From contig CATNEN010000034.1 of NCBI GenBank assembly GCA_950097015.1, forward strand, positions 3,515,001-3,579,000: 64,000 bases of DNA. The letters are read 5' to 3'. This DNA is from Macrostomum hystrix (lineage: Eukaryota; Platyhelminthes; Macrostomidae). The notes under the pieces were generated by a model that worked only from the letters and a program-made list of their open reading frames with translations, was not told where the DNA came from and ran no database searches. The position numbers and the translations under genes were made by a program. This document shows, in pieces, positions 11,551 through 22,305 of this stretch (the stretch's first letter is position 1; each line of letters starts with the position of its first letter).

Positions 11551-13492
11551 GCTACTATGGGCACAACAGGGACAGTCACAGGAATGACATCTACACTGAG
11601 TATCGCAAGTTGGCAAAGCCACAGCCGCCGCGTGTCTTTTTGACTAGGATGAAGGTAAAAAGTTGTACTATTAGCCCAACTGGGTTAAGATGCCATTTCT
11701 ATTGCTCTTTATTATTATATTAGGGCAGCACAGGAACAGTTCAATGAATTATTCGTTATTTCTTTTAGGACGATCCGTTGAGGCATATGTTTTCTAATCA
11801 CGACAATCGCTACAGCTTCATCACGGATGCGACCTACTTAGATTTGGTAAGAGAGAGCCAAAGTTAACGCGCATTGTCTAATTTTACTGCTCCTAAATAC
11901 GAGTACTTTCAACTGCTCGCTCAGTTCACTTTCTCCTCTGTATTTCTGCGTGTCACGTTCAATTGTGACAGCTGTCTTACTGCTCTGTCACTCAGTTTCT
12001 CTCATATTATTCTCCTGTCATTTCTCTTGTTCCTCACCTGTCATTTGTCTTGTTCCTCATCCTTCAATTGTCCTGTTCCTCACCTGTCATTTGTCCAGTT
12101 CCTGACCTGTCAATATTCTCTTGTTACTCACCTGTCATTCCTGTCCTGTTCCTCACCTGTCATTCCTGTCCTGTTCCTCACCTGTCATTCCTGTCCTGTT
12201 CCTCACCTGTCATTCCTGTCCTGTTCCTCACCTGTCATTTGTCCAGTTCCTGACCTGTCAATATTCTCTTGTTACTCACCTGTCATTCCTGTCCTGTTCC
12301 TCACCTGTCATTCCTGTCCTGTTCCTCACCTGTCATTCCTGTCCTGTTCCTCACCTGTCATTCCTGTCCTGTTCCTCACCTGTCATTCCTGTCCTGTTCC
12401 TCACCTGTCATTCCTGTCCTGTTCCTCACCTGTCATTCCTGTCCTGTTCCTCACCTGTCATTCCTGTCCTGTTCCTCACCTGTCATTCCTGTCCTGTTCC
12501 TCACCTGTCATTCCTGTCCTGTTCCTCACCTGTCATTCCTGTCCTGTTCCTCACCTGTCCATTGCAATCGTCAACTCTGCAGGGAGTGGGCAAGAAGCGC
12601 AAGGTGCCAGAGTCTCGCTGCAATCGCGTCACTGACGATCTAATCAGCTGGGCGCCTCAGATGCGCAACCTAAAGGAGGGCGCCGAGCCTGCCATATCGG
12701 CCTATAAGCAAGCATTCACTGGCGGCCGGCAGCCTGCCCAGCTGATAGTTGACCGGCCCAAGACCTCCTTCGATGAGGATGCCCAGGTGCGCCAGACGAC
12801 TAGCTACAGGTGAGTGCTGTGGCGGCGATTGACACGACTGAAACCTTGTTGAAAGTAGGGAAATACCTCATTGAAGGTTGGATAACACTTGATTGAAGGT
12901 GGGGTAACACTCGATTGAAAATTAAACCCCACTTGATTGGCAGTTGGGTAACACCTGATTGACAGTAGGGAAACACCTGATTGACAGTAGGGAAACACCT
13001 GATTGACAGTAGGGAAACACCTGATTAGCAGTGGAGTAATACCCGTCTTACACCGGCTTTGCACAAGATTTACAGTGGCTGACGCGACACCTGCGGGACG
13101 AGGTGATAGTATGCACTAAAAATCCCTGGCTCCATCCCCGCATAACCAGGTACGCATTCGGGCCGGAGCTGTACAATCCCAACAAGCCCATTGTGGATGC
13201 CATCGGTAGGCCGGCCATTCTGGCTCGCCCGTGCGCCGTTAAGCCGCAGCTGCCGCCGGCTGCCGCGCGCGGCTCTGGTTCGCGCGCGCGCACGGCCTGC
13301 AGCAGCGGCCGGCTGTCAGTTGCCGACTGCCTGACCTGGCAGCCGCACGGTCCTGAGTCCGCCTGCGACGGCCTGCCACGCCGGCTTGACGGCGTTGAAG
13401 CTCCCCTGGGCCGCAGCTTCAGCCGCTTCGGCGGTGGCCCTGCAGTGCCGGAGGCGACACCCACCTGCCTGGCGCCTGATGCAGCCGAGTAG
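11551..13492 (+). CDS. TEX36-like HDNR-motif protein
   Basis: Likely exons are 11551-11654, 11769-11846, 12583-12809 and 13076-13492. The first three join in phase to read ...RMK|DDPLRHMFSNHDNRYSF...YLDL|GVGKKRKVPES. The motif HDNR followed by YLD-G-G-KK is that of TEX36, a testis and cilium-associated protein of unknown biochemical role. The fourth open stretch (WLTRHLRDEV onward to TAG) is GC-rich and looks coding, but its frame does not fit the end of exon 3 (two bases left over); direct joining would give a stop after two codons. Either a small exon is missed, that stop is the true end (giving a TEX36-like length), or there is a sequence error. The start codon exon was not found. Introns after exons 2 and 3 are minisatellite arrays. 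Confidence 0.75.
12040..12563. repeat. 25-bp minisatellite in TEX36-like intron
   Basis: About 20 copies of a pyrimidine-rich 25-bp unit, CCTGTTCCTCACCTGTCATT plus CCTGT. A variant block starting TTGTCCAGTTCCTGACCTGT occurs at 12091 and again at 12239, so about 148 bp was duplicated as a block. The array ends about 20 bp before the acceptor CTGCAG|GGAGTG. Confidence 0.95.
12837..13034. repeat. 22-bp minisatellite in TEX36-like intron
   Basis: About nine degenerate copies of ACACCTGATTGACAGTAGGG plus AA; the three rightmost complete copies are nearly identical and the left ones diverged. It fills most of the intron after exon 3. Confidence 0.9.
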
Positions 13493-14600
13493 TTGATCTC
13501 TTTGCTGCAGGCGCTAGCTACTTTTGTGAACTTTCATAATCGCTTCTGTCTATTATCGGTTCGATTGCTTGTTCTATACTGCGCTTAATACAATTCGAGT
13601 TTACATTGAATTCAATGGTATTTCTACGTGTATTATTACTATTAGATTAAATATTCTCACACCCCTACTGATAATACCTCAAGTCAGTAGATAATTCGAG
13701 TTTTAACAGTAAAATTTGAGCAGATTATTGCAGACCTCTTTAAAATAGGATATTTAGTTGCGTTACCAAACTTGTAGATTCCCATGTTTTATGCCTTTCT
13801 TAGTAAATTTCTGGCGAACCAGAAAACATCTAAAATTTGTTCTCTTTTTCTCTAAATTGGCTCTACAATGGGATTTGTCAGTAGGACCTAATTCATAATC
13901 ATAAATAAAAATGGGCAATGCCCTTATCAATTAAGATTCTGTTCTCTCAGCGTTTGGAAAGAATTAATTTGTAATTTTATTTCTCAGCTATGTTAAGCAG
14001 TCTGAATATCTTCTAAGTGTCCTATTTTGTATTCTAATTGCATTAAATTTAGCGAAACTATTTGGTTGTTAATTTTGTCTCCTGTCTGCCTTTGTTTATC
14101 TTGCTGGTTTAATAATCTTCACCACTTTAGGTTTTTAGGATTTCTCAAAAGACACTCGCCATGACTGTGATATCAAATATTAAATTTTTCATTGCTGCTC
14201 TAACTATTGTTTTACTGGGCACAGGCGTACACACACTGCTGAACCTTTTAAGGGCTTAATTTTAATTCAAGAAACGTTCGATGTTTCAAGTAGACTGTGC
14301 CCATCTGCTGCTTTTGTACTCAACTTTTACATTCCAACCTTTATTTTCACGTAGAGTTTTCTTTTTTCTATACAATTTATTATACTTTCTATGCTAACAA
14401 ATCCCTATTTGCATGATATTATGTCACTGCTGCCTTTTACAAAGTAAATCAAGGTACACTAAGTTTTCCTTTTTGATGCTGTACTTTTTTCTATTTTAGA
14501 AACTTGAATACTTGCTTTGACTCTAGTTTAATCCTGTTCCAATATGAGTACCATTATTATCACATTCTAGTGTTTGGAGAACAGTCTCAAATCCAAAAAA
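13493..14600. other. No gene recognised
   Basis: AT-rich intergenic DNA between the TEX36-like and INTS12 genes, presumably holding the 3' UTR of the first and the promoter of the second. No repeat or RNA gene was seen. Confidence 0.5.
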
Positions 14601-14624
14601 TTCAAGTTTGAGAACAATCTGAGA

Positions 14625-14780
14625 ATCCCATCCAGTGAGGTGTGAGAACAGTCTCCAATTTCCATCCAGTGAGGTGTGAGAACAGTCTCCGATTCCAATC
14701 CAGTGAGGTGTGAGAACAGTCTCCGATTCCAATCCAGTGAGGTGTGAGAACAGTCTCCAACTCCCTTCCAGTAAGACTGT
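14625..14780. repeat. 34-bp minisatellite upstream of INTS12
   Basis: About five copies of a 34-bp unit containing CCAGTGAGGTGTGAGAACAG followed by TCTCCGATTCCAAT. It lies about 70 bp upstream of the INTS12 start codon, in a 5' intron or leader. Confidence 0.93.
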
Positions 14781-14846
14781 AAGAACAGTCTGCAAACCCG
14801 ATTAGTTCTCAGCGTCACCCCACCCCGGCAATTGCAGGTGTGGGTC

Positions 14847-15992
14847 ATGTCTAGAAGCGATTCGCCGCGGCCAGGAAGCGCTACCGCCGCCGGTGGCCCG
14901 TCGACTTTGTCGTCGGCAGTAGCGGATACTGAGGGCTGGTTGGCGCGCACACTGCAGCTGCTGGCATCCAGCAGGCCGGACAGTGTTCAGCAGCTGCGCG
15001 ACCTCCTGGATCAGGCGATCGGCAACGACCAGACACCTTCGGCTGTAGGGACTCAGCAAAACCAGCTGCAGGGCGCCAAAAGCAGCAACAATGGTCAAGT
15101 TGCTGTTGGCGAGCCAGAGAAGAAGAAGCCAAAAATGGCTACTTCAGAGAGTCGTCTGCGACTCATCGATATGTTCAGTGGCGATGGCGCTGGTAAGTAT
15201 TCTGTGCATCTGTGTATTTTGATTGACATCTGTGTAGTTTGATTTTTTTGAGCGGTCTGAGTCTCTGATTGGCCAGGGGTCTGAAAGTAGCGGTCAGCGG
15301 GAGTAGCGGTCTGAAAGTCTCTGATTGGTCAGCTGGAGTAGCGGTCTGAAAGTGTCTGATTGGTCAGCGGGAGTAGCGGTCTGAAAGTGTCTGATTGGTC
15401 AGCGGGAGTATCGGTCTGAAAGTGTCTGATTGGTCAGTGGGAGCAGTCTGAGAGTCTCTGATTCGCCAGGGGTCTGAAAGTCTCTGATTGGTCAAGGGAG
15501 TAGCGGTCTTAGAGTCGTTCCACTTTCTTTGCATCAGCATCGGGTGGCGGCAGTGCCGACTCCGGCGCAGCTAGCGGCATGTCCAAGTCGCGATCGAAAG
15601 CCGAGCTGGTAGCTAGCAGCGAGTCGTCAGACCCATCTCACTGCTGTGTCAAGTGCCGCTCAGGTCGTGGCCAGCTAGTCGACTGCTTCGACTGCAAGGA
15701 CTTCTACCACCTGGACTGTCACAGTCCACCGGTATCTGAGAGCGAAGTCAGCGACCAGCGCAGCGTCTGGTACTGCCTGCGCTGCCGACGCAAGGGTCGT
15801 TCTCAGACTGCATCAGCCGCCGCTGCCGACATGCCGACGCGACCTCCGGCGACTACGAATTCGTCCACTGCCGCCGCAGCCTCTGCTGGTTTGTCGGCAA
15901 CGGCTAGCGCCAGCTCAGGAGCTGGTGGGCACAAGATCAAAGCAGCCGCGGCAGATTTAGCGCCAGCTAAAAAGCGACCAAAGCGCGAATAA
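14847..15992 (+). CDS. INTS12: Integrator complex subunit 12 (PHD finger protein)
   Basis: Exons are 14847-15192 and 15538-15992. Donor GCTG|GTAAGT and acceptor CATCAG|CA join in phase, giving about 266 residues. Residues 29-62 (EGWLARTLQLL...LRDLLDQAIG) resemble the INTS12 N-terminal helix pair that contacts the Integrator complex. A complete PHD finger spans C152-C198 with Cys4-His-Cys3 ligands and the INTS12-type stretch FYHLDCHSPPVSESEV...VWYCLRC. Integrator cleaves snRNA precursors and attenuates promoter-proximal RNA polymerase II in the nucleus. The C-terminal tail is Ala/Ser-rich and ends in a basic KKRPKRE, a possible nuclear signal; it is much shorter than in vertebrates. The stop codon overlaps an AATAAA (GAATAAATAG), so a very short 3' UTR is possible. 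The intron is largely a 35-bp tandem repeat. Confidence 0.9.
15255..15512. repeat. 35-bp minisatellite filling the INTS12 intron
   Basis: About seven copies of a 35-bp unit with GATTGGTCAGCGGGAGTAGC followed by GGTCTGAAAGTGTCT; outer copies are shortened. It takes up most of the 345-bp intron, ending about 25 bp before the acceptor. Confidence 0.93.
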
Positions 15993-16349
15993 ATAGACAC
16001 TTGGCGCTGATAAGCGATTGTGCAATCAAGGCTATCGTTGGGCGGTTTGTTAATTGGCGCGAAATTATTTAATAATAATTAGTCTGTACAGCTTGTTACT
16101 CATATTTATTTTATGCCGATGTCTTGCTTCGCCGACAACTGCTAAGCAAATATACCTTTAAATTCATGAGTCTTAATTGTCATTCTGCTGGGCACAGTTG
16201 ACTGTTCTGTTGGAGTGCCTTCCAACTTAAAATAATAGCTAAATTCTACTTACTGAAGAGCGCTGCTTCTCTCACTGACTTTCTCGTTTCTCTATTTCAT
16301 TTCACTCTTTCTTAGCCACTTAACCAGATGCTCGTTAATTGTCACTCTT

Positions 16350-18735
16350 CACCGACATGCACACCAATGTCACTCTTCACCGACATGCACACCAATGTCG
16401 CTTTGCCGACATGCACACCAATGTCACTTTTCACCGACATGCACACCAATGTCACTTTTCACCGACATGCACACCAATGTCACTTTTCACCGACATGCAC
16501 ACCAGTGTCACTTTTCACCGACATGCACACCAGTGTCACTTTTCACCGACATGCACACCAATGTCACTTTTCACCGACATGCACACCAATGTCACTTTTC
16601 ACCGACATGCACACCAATGTCACTTTTCACCGACATGCACACCAATGTCACTTTTCACCGACATGCACACCAATGTCACTTTTCACCGACATGCACACCA
16701 ATGTCACTTTTCACCGACATGCACACCAATGTCACTTTTCACCGACATGCACACCAATGTCACTCTTCATCGACATGCACACCAATGTCACTCTTCATCG
16801 ACATGCACACCAATGTCACTCTTCATCGACATGCACACCAATGTCACTTTTCACCGACATGCACACCAATGTCACTTTTCACCGACATGCACACCAATGT
16901 CACTTTTCACCGACATGCACACCAGTGTCACTTTTTACCGACATGCACACCAGTGTCACTTTTCACCGACATGCACACCAATGTCACTTTTCACCGACAT
17001 GCACACCAATGTCACTTTTCACCGACATGCACTCCAATGTCACTTTTCACCGACATGCACACCAATGTCACTCTTCACCGACATGCACACCAATGTCACT
17101 TTTCACCGACATGCACACCAATGTCACTTTTCACCGACATGCACACCAATGTCACTCTTCATCGACATGCACACCAATGTCACTCTTCATCGACATGCAC
17201 ACCAATGTCACTCTTCATCGACATGCACACCAATGTCACTTTTCACCGACAAGCACACCAATGTCACTTTTCACCGACATGCACACCAATGTCACTTTTC
17301 ACCGACATGCACACCAATGTCACTTTTCACCGACATGCACACCAGTGTCACTTTTCACCGACATGCACACCAATGTCACTTTTCACCGACATGCACACCA
17401 ATGTCACTTTTCACCGACATGCACACCAATGTCACTTTTCACCGACATGCACACCAATGTCACTCTTCATCGACATGCACACCAATGTCACTCTTCATCG
17501 ACATGCACACCAATGTCACTCTTCATCGACATGCACACCAATGTCACTCTTCATCGACATGCACACCAATGTCACTTCACCGACATGCACACCAATGTCA
17601 CTTCACCGACATGCACACCAATGTCACTTTTCACCGACATGCACACCAGTGTCACTTTTTACCGACATGCACACCAGTGTCACTTTTCACCGACATGCAC
17701 ACCAATGTCACTTTTCACCGACATGCACACCAATGTCACTTTTCACCGACATGCACACCAATGTCACTTTTCACCGACATGCACACCAATGTCACTCTTC
17801 ATCGACATGCACACCAATGTCACTCTTCATCGACATGCACACCAATGTCACTCTTCATCGACATGCACACCAATGTCACTCTTCATCGACATGCACACCA
17901 ATGTCACTTCACCGACATGCACACCAATGTCACTTCACCGACATGCACACCAATGTCACTTTTCACCGACATGCACACCAGTGTCACTTTTTACCGACAT
18001 GCACACCAGTGTCACTTTTCACCGACATGCACACCAATGTCACTTTTCACCGACATGCACACCAATGTCACTTTTCACCGACATGCACTCCAATGTCACT
18101 TTTCACCGACATGCACACCAATGTCACTCTTCACCGACATGCACACCAATGTCACTTTTCACCGACATGCACACCAATGTCACTTTTCACCGACATGCAC
18201 ACCAATGTCACTCTTCATCGACATGCACACCAATGTCACTCTTCATCGACATGCACACCAATGTCACTCTTCATCGACATGCACACCAATGTCACTTTTC
18301 ACCGACAAGCACACCAATGTCACTTTTCACCGACATGCACACCAATGTCACTTTTCACCGACATGCACACCAATGTCACTTTTCACCGACATGCACACCA
18401 GTGTCACTTTTCACCGACATGCACACCAATGTCACTTTTCACCGACATGCACACCAATGTCACTTTTCACCGACATGCACACCAATGTCACTTTTCACCG
18501 ACATGCACACCAATGTCACTCTTCATCGACATGCACACCAATGTCACTCTTCATCGACATGCACACCAATGTCACTCTTCATCGACATGCACACCAATGT
18601 CACTCTTCATCGACATGCACACCAATGTCACTTCACCGACATGCACACCAATGTCACTTCACCGACATGCACACCAATGTCACTTTTCACCGACATGCAC
18701 ACCAATGTCACTTCACCGACATGCAAACCAATGTT
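16350..18735. repeat. 28-bp minisatellite, about 85 copies, with higher-order duplication
   Basis: The 28-bp unit contains CACCGACATGCACACCAATG followed by TCACTTTT. Main variants are CTCTTCATCG for CTTTTCACCG, CCAGTG for CCAATG, and a 25-bp form TCACTTCACCG. All three forward frames stay open for about 2.4 kb because the unit lacks stops in any frame, so the roughly 800-residue frames are not evidence of a gene. Rare variants recur exactly 1056 bp apart (GCACTCCAAT at 17029 and 18085; AAGCACACCA at 17251 and 18307; CTTTTTACCG at 16931 and 17987), showing a large internal duplication. Confidence 0.96.
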
Positions 18736-18739
18736 GCCC

Positions 18740-19858
18740 TTGCTTGCTGGCTTACTCCTGCTTACATAGTCTGTATGTAATTAGCCTGATCGCTGTATAG
18801 CTCGATTTACAGGCTGTGAAGAAGCGGCTGCTGCATCCTTATTGGATATTGAGCAGTAGCCAATAATCTTTGATCAGCTTGACTGCTTATGATATCTAGC
18901 CAGCTTGTTAGTTCAGGCACAGCATGTAATGCAGAAACTTTCTATAGCTTTTAGACGCGTTATAATCTTCTTAATCCATTCGAAAGCAATCTTCATGGTA
19001 CTTCTAGATGAGACCGTCCGTGAAATCTGTCGGCAGGGCCTGTTCTGCAAGATGACGTCGAGGGAGCTGATGTGTAAGTCTATTTATTCAGTGTAGGCAA
19101 TGAGCTGCTTTATTTGTTTTTGGTTTCGTGGATTATGCTCATTGTGCTAGCATAATTCCAAATACTAGCTAGACAAGTCCATTGTTATGCGTAGAAAAAG
19201 ACTAGACTGTAGATTTATACTCGAGTGAGGATTGGTATATGTAGGCGGACAACTTTATATTATAATTATTTTCTGCTGATAAGTTTTTGAAAACAAAATA
19301 ACATAGAATTAATTATGCTGAAGTCTATAAAGGATTAACCCATCTTGGAGATGTCGCAGCGGATTAACCCTGAGCTCCATTCTAGAGCCTTAAGTTAACA
19401 TCCCCTTTCTACCCCAGCTATAGTATTGGCCCCCAGTTCTGGAGTATAGGAGCAAGCGATTGCAACCATATGCAACATTTTGCAGGACAATTGCTTAATC
19501 TTGGCGACTAATTGGCTGTATATGAATTTCTTTGCAGGCAATATAGTCTCGCTGATAAATTTTCGTCGACGAGGAATTTAGCTCGCTACTCTACGCTTAG
19601 AGACTAAATAGAAACAGACTAGCTGACGCCATTTTGTGCGCCATAAAATTTCTGCGTCCCTGACTGTCTAATCTAAGGGATTAGACTCATTCGCACAAAT
19701 TTTTATTGCCGATGCGCATGTAGGTTTAGCTAATCGACAGGGGACAGATGCGTGGGGTCAGTGGAATGGACAGAATCGGCCCTCGCTGGCTATGAGTCTG
19801 TTGTCACCAAATGATGTTCCAGTGCCCACAGCGAACTGTTAATACATTTTGTATTTAC
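18740..19858. other. Mostly unassigned; candidate exon and SINE fragment
   Basis: Holds one candidate exon (19008-19073, listed separately) and a short family-1 SINE 3' fragment at about 19780-19833 (CTCGCTGGCTATGAGTCT, TTGTCACCAAATGATGTTCC). The rest shows no supported feature. Confidence 0.45.
19008..19073 (+). CDS. Candidate upstream exon of the GPCR locus, unrecognised product
   Basis: Flanked by TTCTAG acceptor and a strong GTAAGT donor. In the frame that chains onward it reads (D)ETVREICRQGLFCKMTSRELM, with one base left over that fits the next candidate exon in phase. I do not recognise the protein; the helical, Cys-containing sequence could belong to the receptor N-terminus or to another gene. 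Confidence 0.35.
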
Positions 19859-20671
19859 CAAGGACCACTAGGAGTAGAAAGACGGAAAACTACGTTTCTT
19901 AGAAAAATATTGTAGGCTGGTTTTCGCAAAAAATACACTACAGAGATAGGAACTTTTTTTATATAACTTGCCCAACATGTTGCTCTACCGAATGTTATAA
20001 AGTTATGTACGTCACAATTTGATCCTCATATGGCTTTCTTTACTAAATAACCGATCATAAGCCTGAATTTAATACACTACAGACTAGTAAAATTAACCTG
20101 ACCTTATTCTTGTTTTCCTCTTGCAATACACTATTAATTAATTAATATATTAATTAGTATTACGTATCTGCTCCAAGCTTTAATAGAATTCCTCTTTTTT
20201 TTAATTTTATCTATTTATTTGTTGTTTACTTATTACAAATTTTTATTAAAAAATATTTTTTTCTCTCGAGACCTTAATTAAAAAAGCTTCATTTAGCTAA
20301 GCAATTAAAATGTAACTATGCTAGTAAAAAACGACAGCTGAAAAGTCAAAAGTTTGGCTCCTAAAGAATTAATGGCTAAAATCAATAACTACAAAAAAAT
20401 TATCAGATAATTGGATTTTTACAAGTAAAGAAAATCATATGAAGATCATATTGTAATGTACAAAACTTTATAAAATTCGGTAGAGGAAAAAGTTAGACTA
20501 GTTATATCATAAGAGCAGCTTTGTATCTGCTTCCTATCAAAAGCTGTCACCATTCAAATCCGAAAAATGTGAAAAATTTCCGATCTCCGTAGCGGATTTT
20601 TTTCGCGAAAACTAGCCTTCAATTTTTTAAAGAAACGTAGTTTCCCGTCCTTCTACTCCTAGTGGTCCTTG
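19859..20671. mobile_element. Long-terminal-inverted-repeat (foldback-type) MITE
   Basis: The left end CAAGGACCACTAGGAGTAGA is inverted at the right end (TCTACTCCTAGTGGTCCTTG). Similarity continues inward on both sides: GACGG(A/G)AAACTACGTTTCTT, then GGCT(G/A)GTTTTCGC, CTAC(A/G)GAGAT, and after an insertion in the right arm, CTCTACCGAAT and a TATAAAGTT block. The arms span about 19859-20045 and 20424-20671, leaving about 380 bp of AT-rich centre without a transposase. No clear target duplication was seen. A related terminus occurs near 34593-34610. Confidence 0.8.
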
Positions 20672-21293
20672 ATATTAAATAAAAATTATAATGTTTTTAT
20701 AATAATTATAATATAATTATAACTATTATATTATTATATTATTATGCTAGTAATATATAATTATATTTTTATATAATATATAATTATAATAATCTCAAAT
20801 CCGTGACTTACAACCCTAAAGTTCCAGAAATCAAAATAATTGTCATTTAACTATCGACACTACAAAAACGAAACCTTTTCGAATAAATGTCTCTAAAGCA
20901 CTGTACATCAAAGAATTTTACGCTACTTTTAGCCTAATCCCCATTGCTATCCAAATGTGCTTCCTGATTCCCTTCTAAAGCATATTTTCCCGTCTATCCC
21001 TCCACTTACCAGTCTCCCCACCTGTCAGGTATTGGATCTAGGCAAGCAATCATGCAGCTGAATGTATCAACGGGCGTAGCATGAGACCGAGTCAGGTTGC
21101 CCTGGGGTTAGAAATGAGTCTCCTACAATGCCCTGTAATTGTGCTCATTCTGGCTACAACTCGAAGCCGAGTTAATTGATTATTCGGTTTTTTGTATCTG
21201 TACTTTAGCCTTTCAGGATAATTACTTTCCAAGACCTCGTGAGGAGATTTCTCGAATGTATTCGATAGGATTTAGATCTCTTTTAACCCGCAG
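20672..21293. other. No gene recognised
   Basis: AT-rich, with a run of alternating TTATAATTATA-like sequence at 20690-20790. Nothing else supported. Confidence 0.5.
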
Positions 21294-21384
21294 CCATTCG
21301 AGATGAACGCAATCTGACTGCCCAGCATCCGATTGTTCTGTTGGCGCACTGCCTGTGGTGCGGCTCCTCATTGATCAACGAAGC
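21294..21384 (+). CDS. Candidate upstream exon of the GPCR locus, unrecognised product
   Basis: Bounded by AACCCGCAG and a GTAAGT donor. It reads IRDERNLTAQHPIVLLAHC then LWCGSSLINEA. Its phase fits both the candidate exon at 19008-19073 and the GPCR exon at 22306, which otherwise has no start codon before TM1. The product is not recognised. Confidence 0.4.
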
Positions 21385-21584
21385 GTAAGTTACTGATAAG
21401 CTGACTTGAACTAGTTTTCAATAATGTAAATATTATATTTTGTCTGTTTTATCTACGAATACAAATTATTATGATTGTACACGTCTTTTCATTTCATACG
21501 CTAAAATCAAACAGTGTATAGTCATTCATTTACTATGCCTTTTTGGTCAAATCCCTTCTTTGTGCTTTTATTTGGTCCAGCTCT

Positions 21585-22185
21585 TTCTCCGGCACTTTGA
21601 TGCGGACCAGCTCTTTCTCTGGCCCTTTGATGCGGTCCAGCTCTTTCTCTGGCACTTTGATGCGGTCCAGATCTTTCTCTGGCACTTTGATGCCGTCCAG
21701 ATCTTTCTCTTGCACTTTGATGCGGTCCAGCTCTTTCTCTGGCCCTTTGATGCGGTCCAGCTCTTTCTCTGGCACTTTGATGCGGTCCAGATCTTTCTCT
21801 TGCACTTTGATGCGGTCCAGCTCTTTCTCTGGCACTTTGATGCGGTCCAGCTCTTTCTCTGGCCCTTTGATGCGGTCCAGATCTTTCTCTTGCACTTTGA
21901 TGCGGTCCAGCTCTTTCTCTTGCACTTTGATGCGGTCCAGCTCTTTCTCTTGCACTTTGATGCGGTCCAGCTCTTTCTCTGGCACTTTGATGCGGTCCAG
22001 ATCTTTCTCTTGCACTTTGATGCGGTCCAGCTCTTTCTGTGGCACTTTGATGCGGTCCAGATCTTTCTCTTGCACTTTGATGCGGTCCAGCTCTTTCTCT
22101 GGCACTTTGATGCGGTCCAGCTCTTTCTCTTGCACTTTGATGCGGTCCAGATCTTTCTCTTGCACTTTGATGCGGTCCAGCTCTT
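21585..22185. repeat. 30-bp minisatellite containing the GATGCGGTCCAG core
   Basis: Twenty copies of a 30-bp unit, TGCGGTCCAGCTCTTTCTCT followed by TGCACTTTGA; variants are AGATCTTTCTC, GGCACTTTGA and GGCCCTTTGA. The unit length keeps four frames open on both strands, so the (FSGTLMRSS)n and (DRIKVQEKE)n frames are artefacts. It lies in the putative intron before the GPCR exon. Confidence 0.95.
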
Positions 22186-22305
22186 CCAGCGTGGACACGA
22201 GTATACTATATATAGAATCGCCTGCAAACTGTTATTCAATATATTCAAACACAAACTAATGACTCAAGAGTCTCTAACCAACTCAAATCCATCCGTCTCG
22301 CACAG

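Noticed and set aside
16328-18800. Three overlapping forward frames of about 800 residues
   Set aside because: They are the 28-bp array read in all three frames; the unit lacks stops and gives the same period-28 peptide in each.
21440-22300. N-terminal extension of the GPCR frame through the 30-bp array
   Set aside because: The array is open in four frames on both strands, and a good CAG acceptor at 22305 marks the real exon start.
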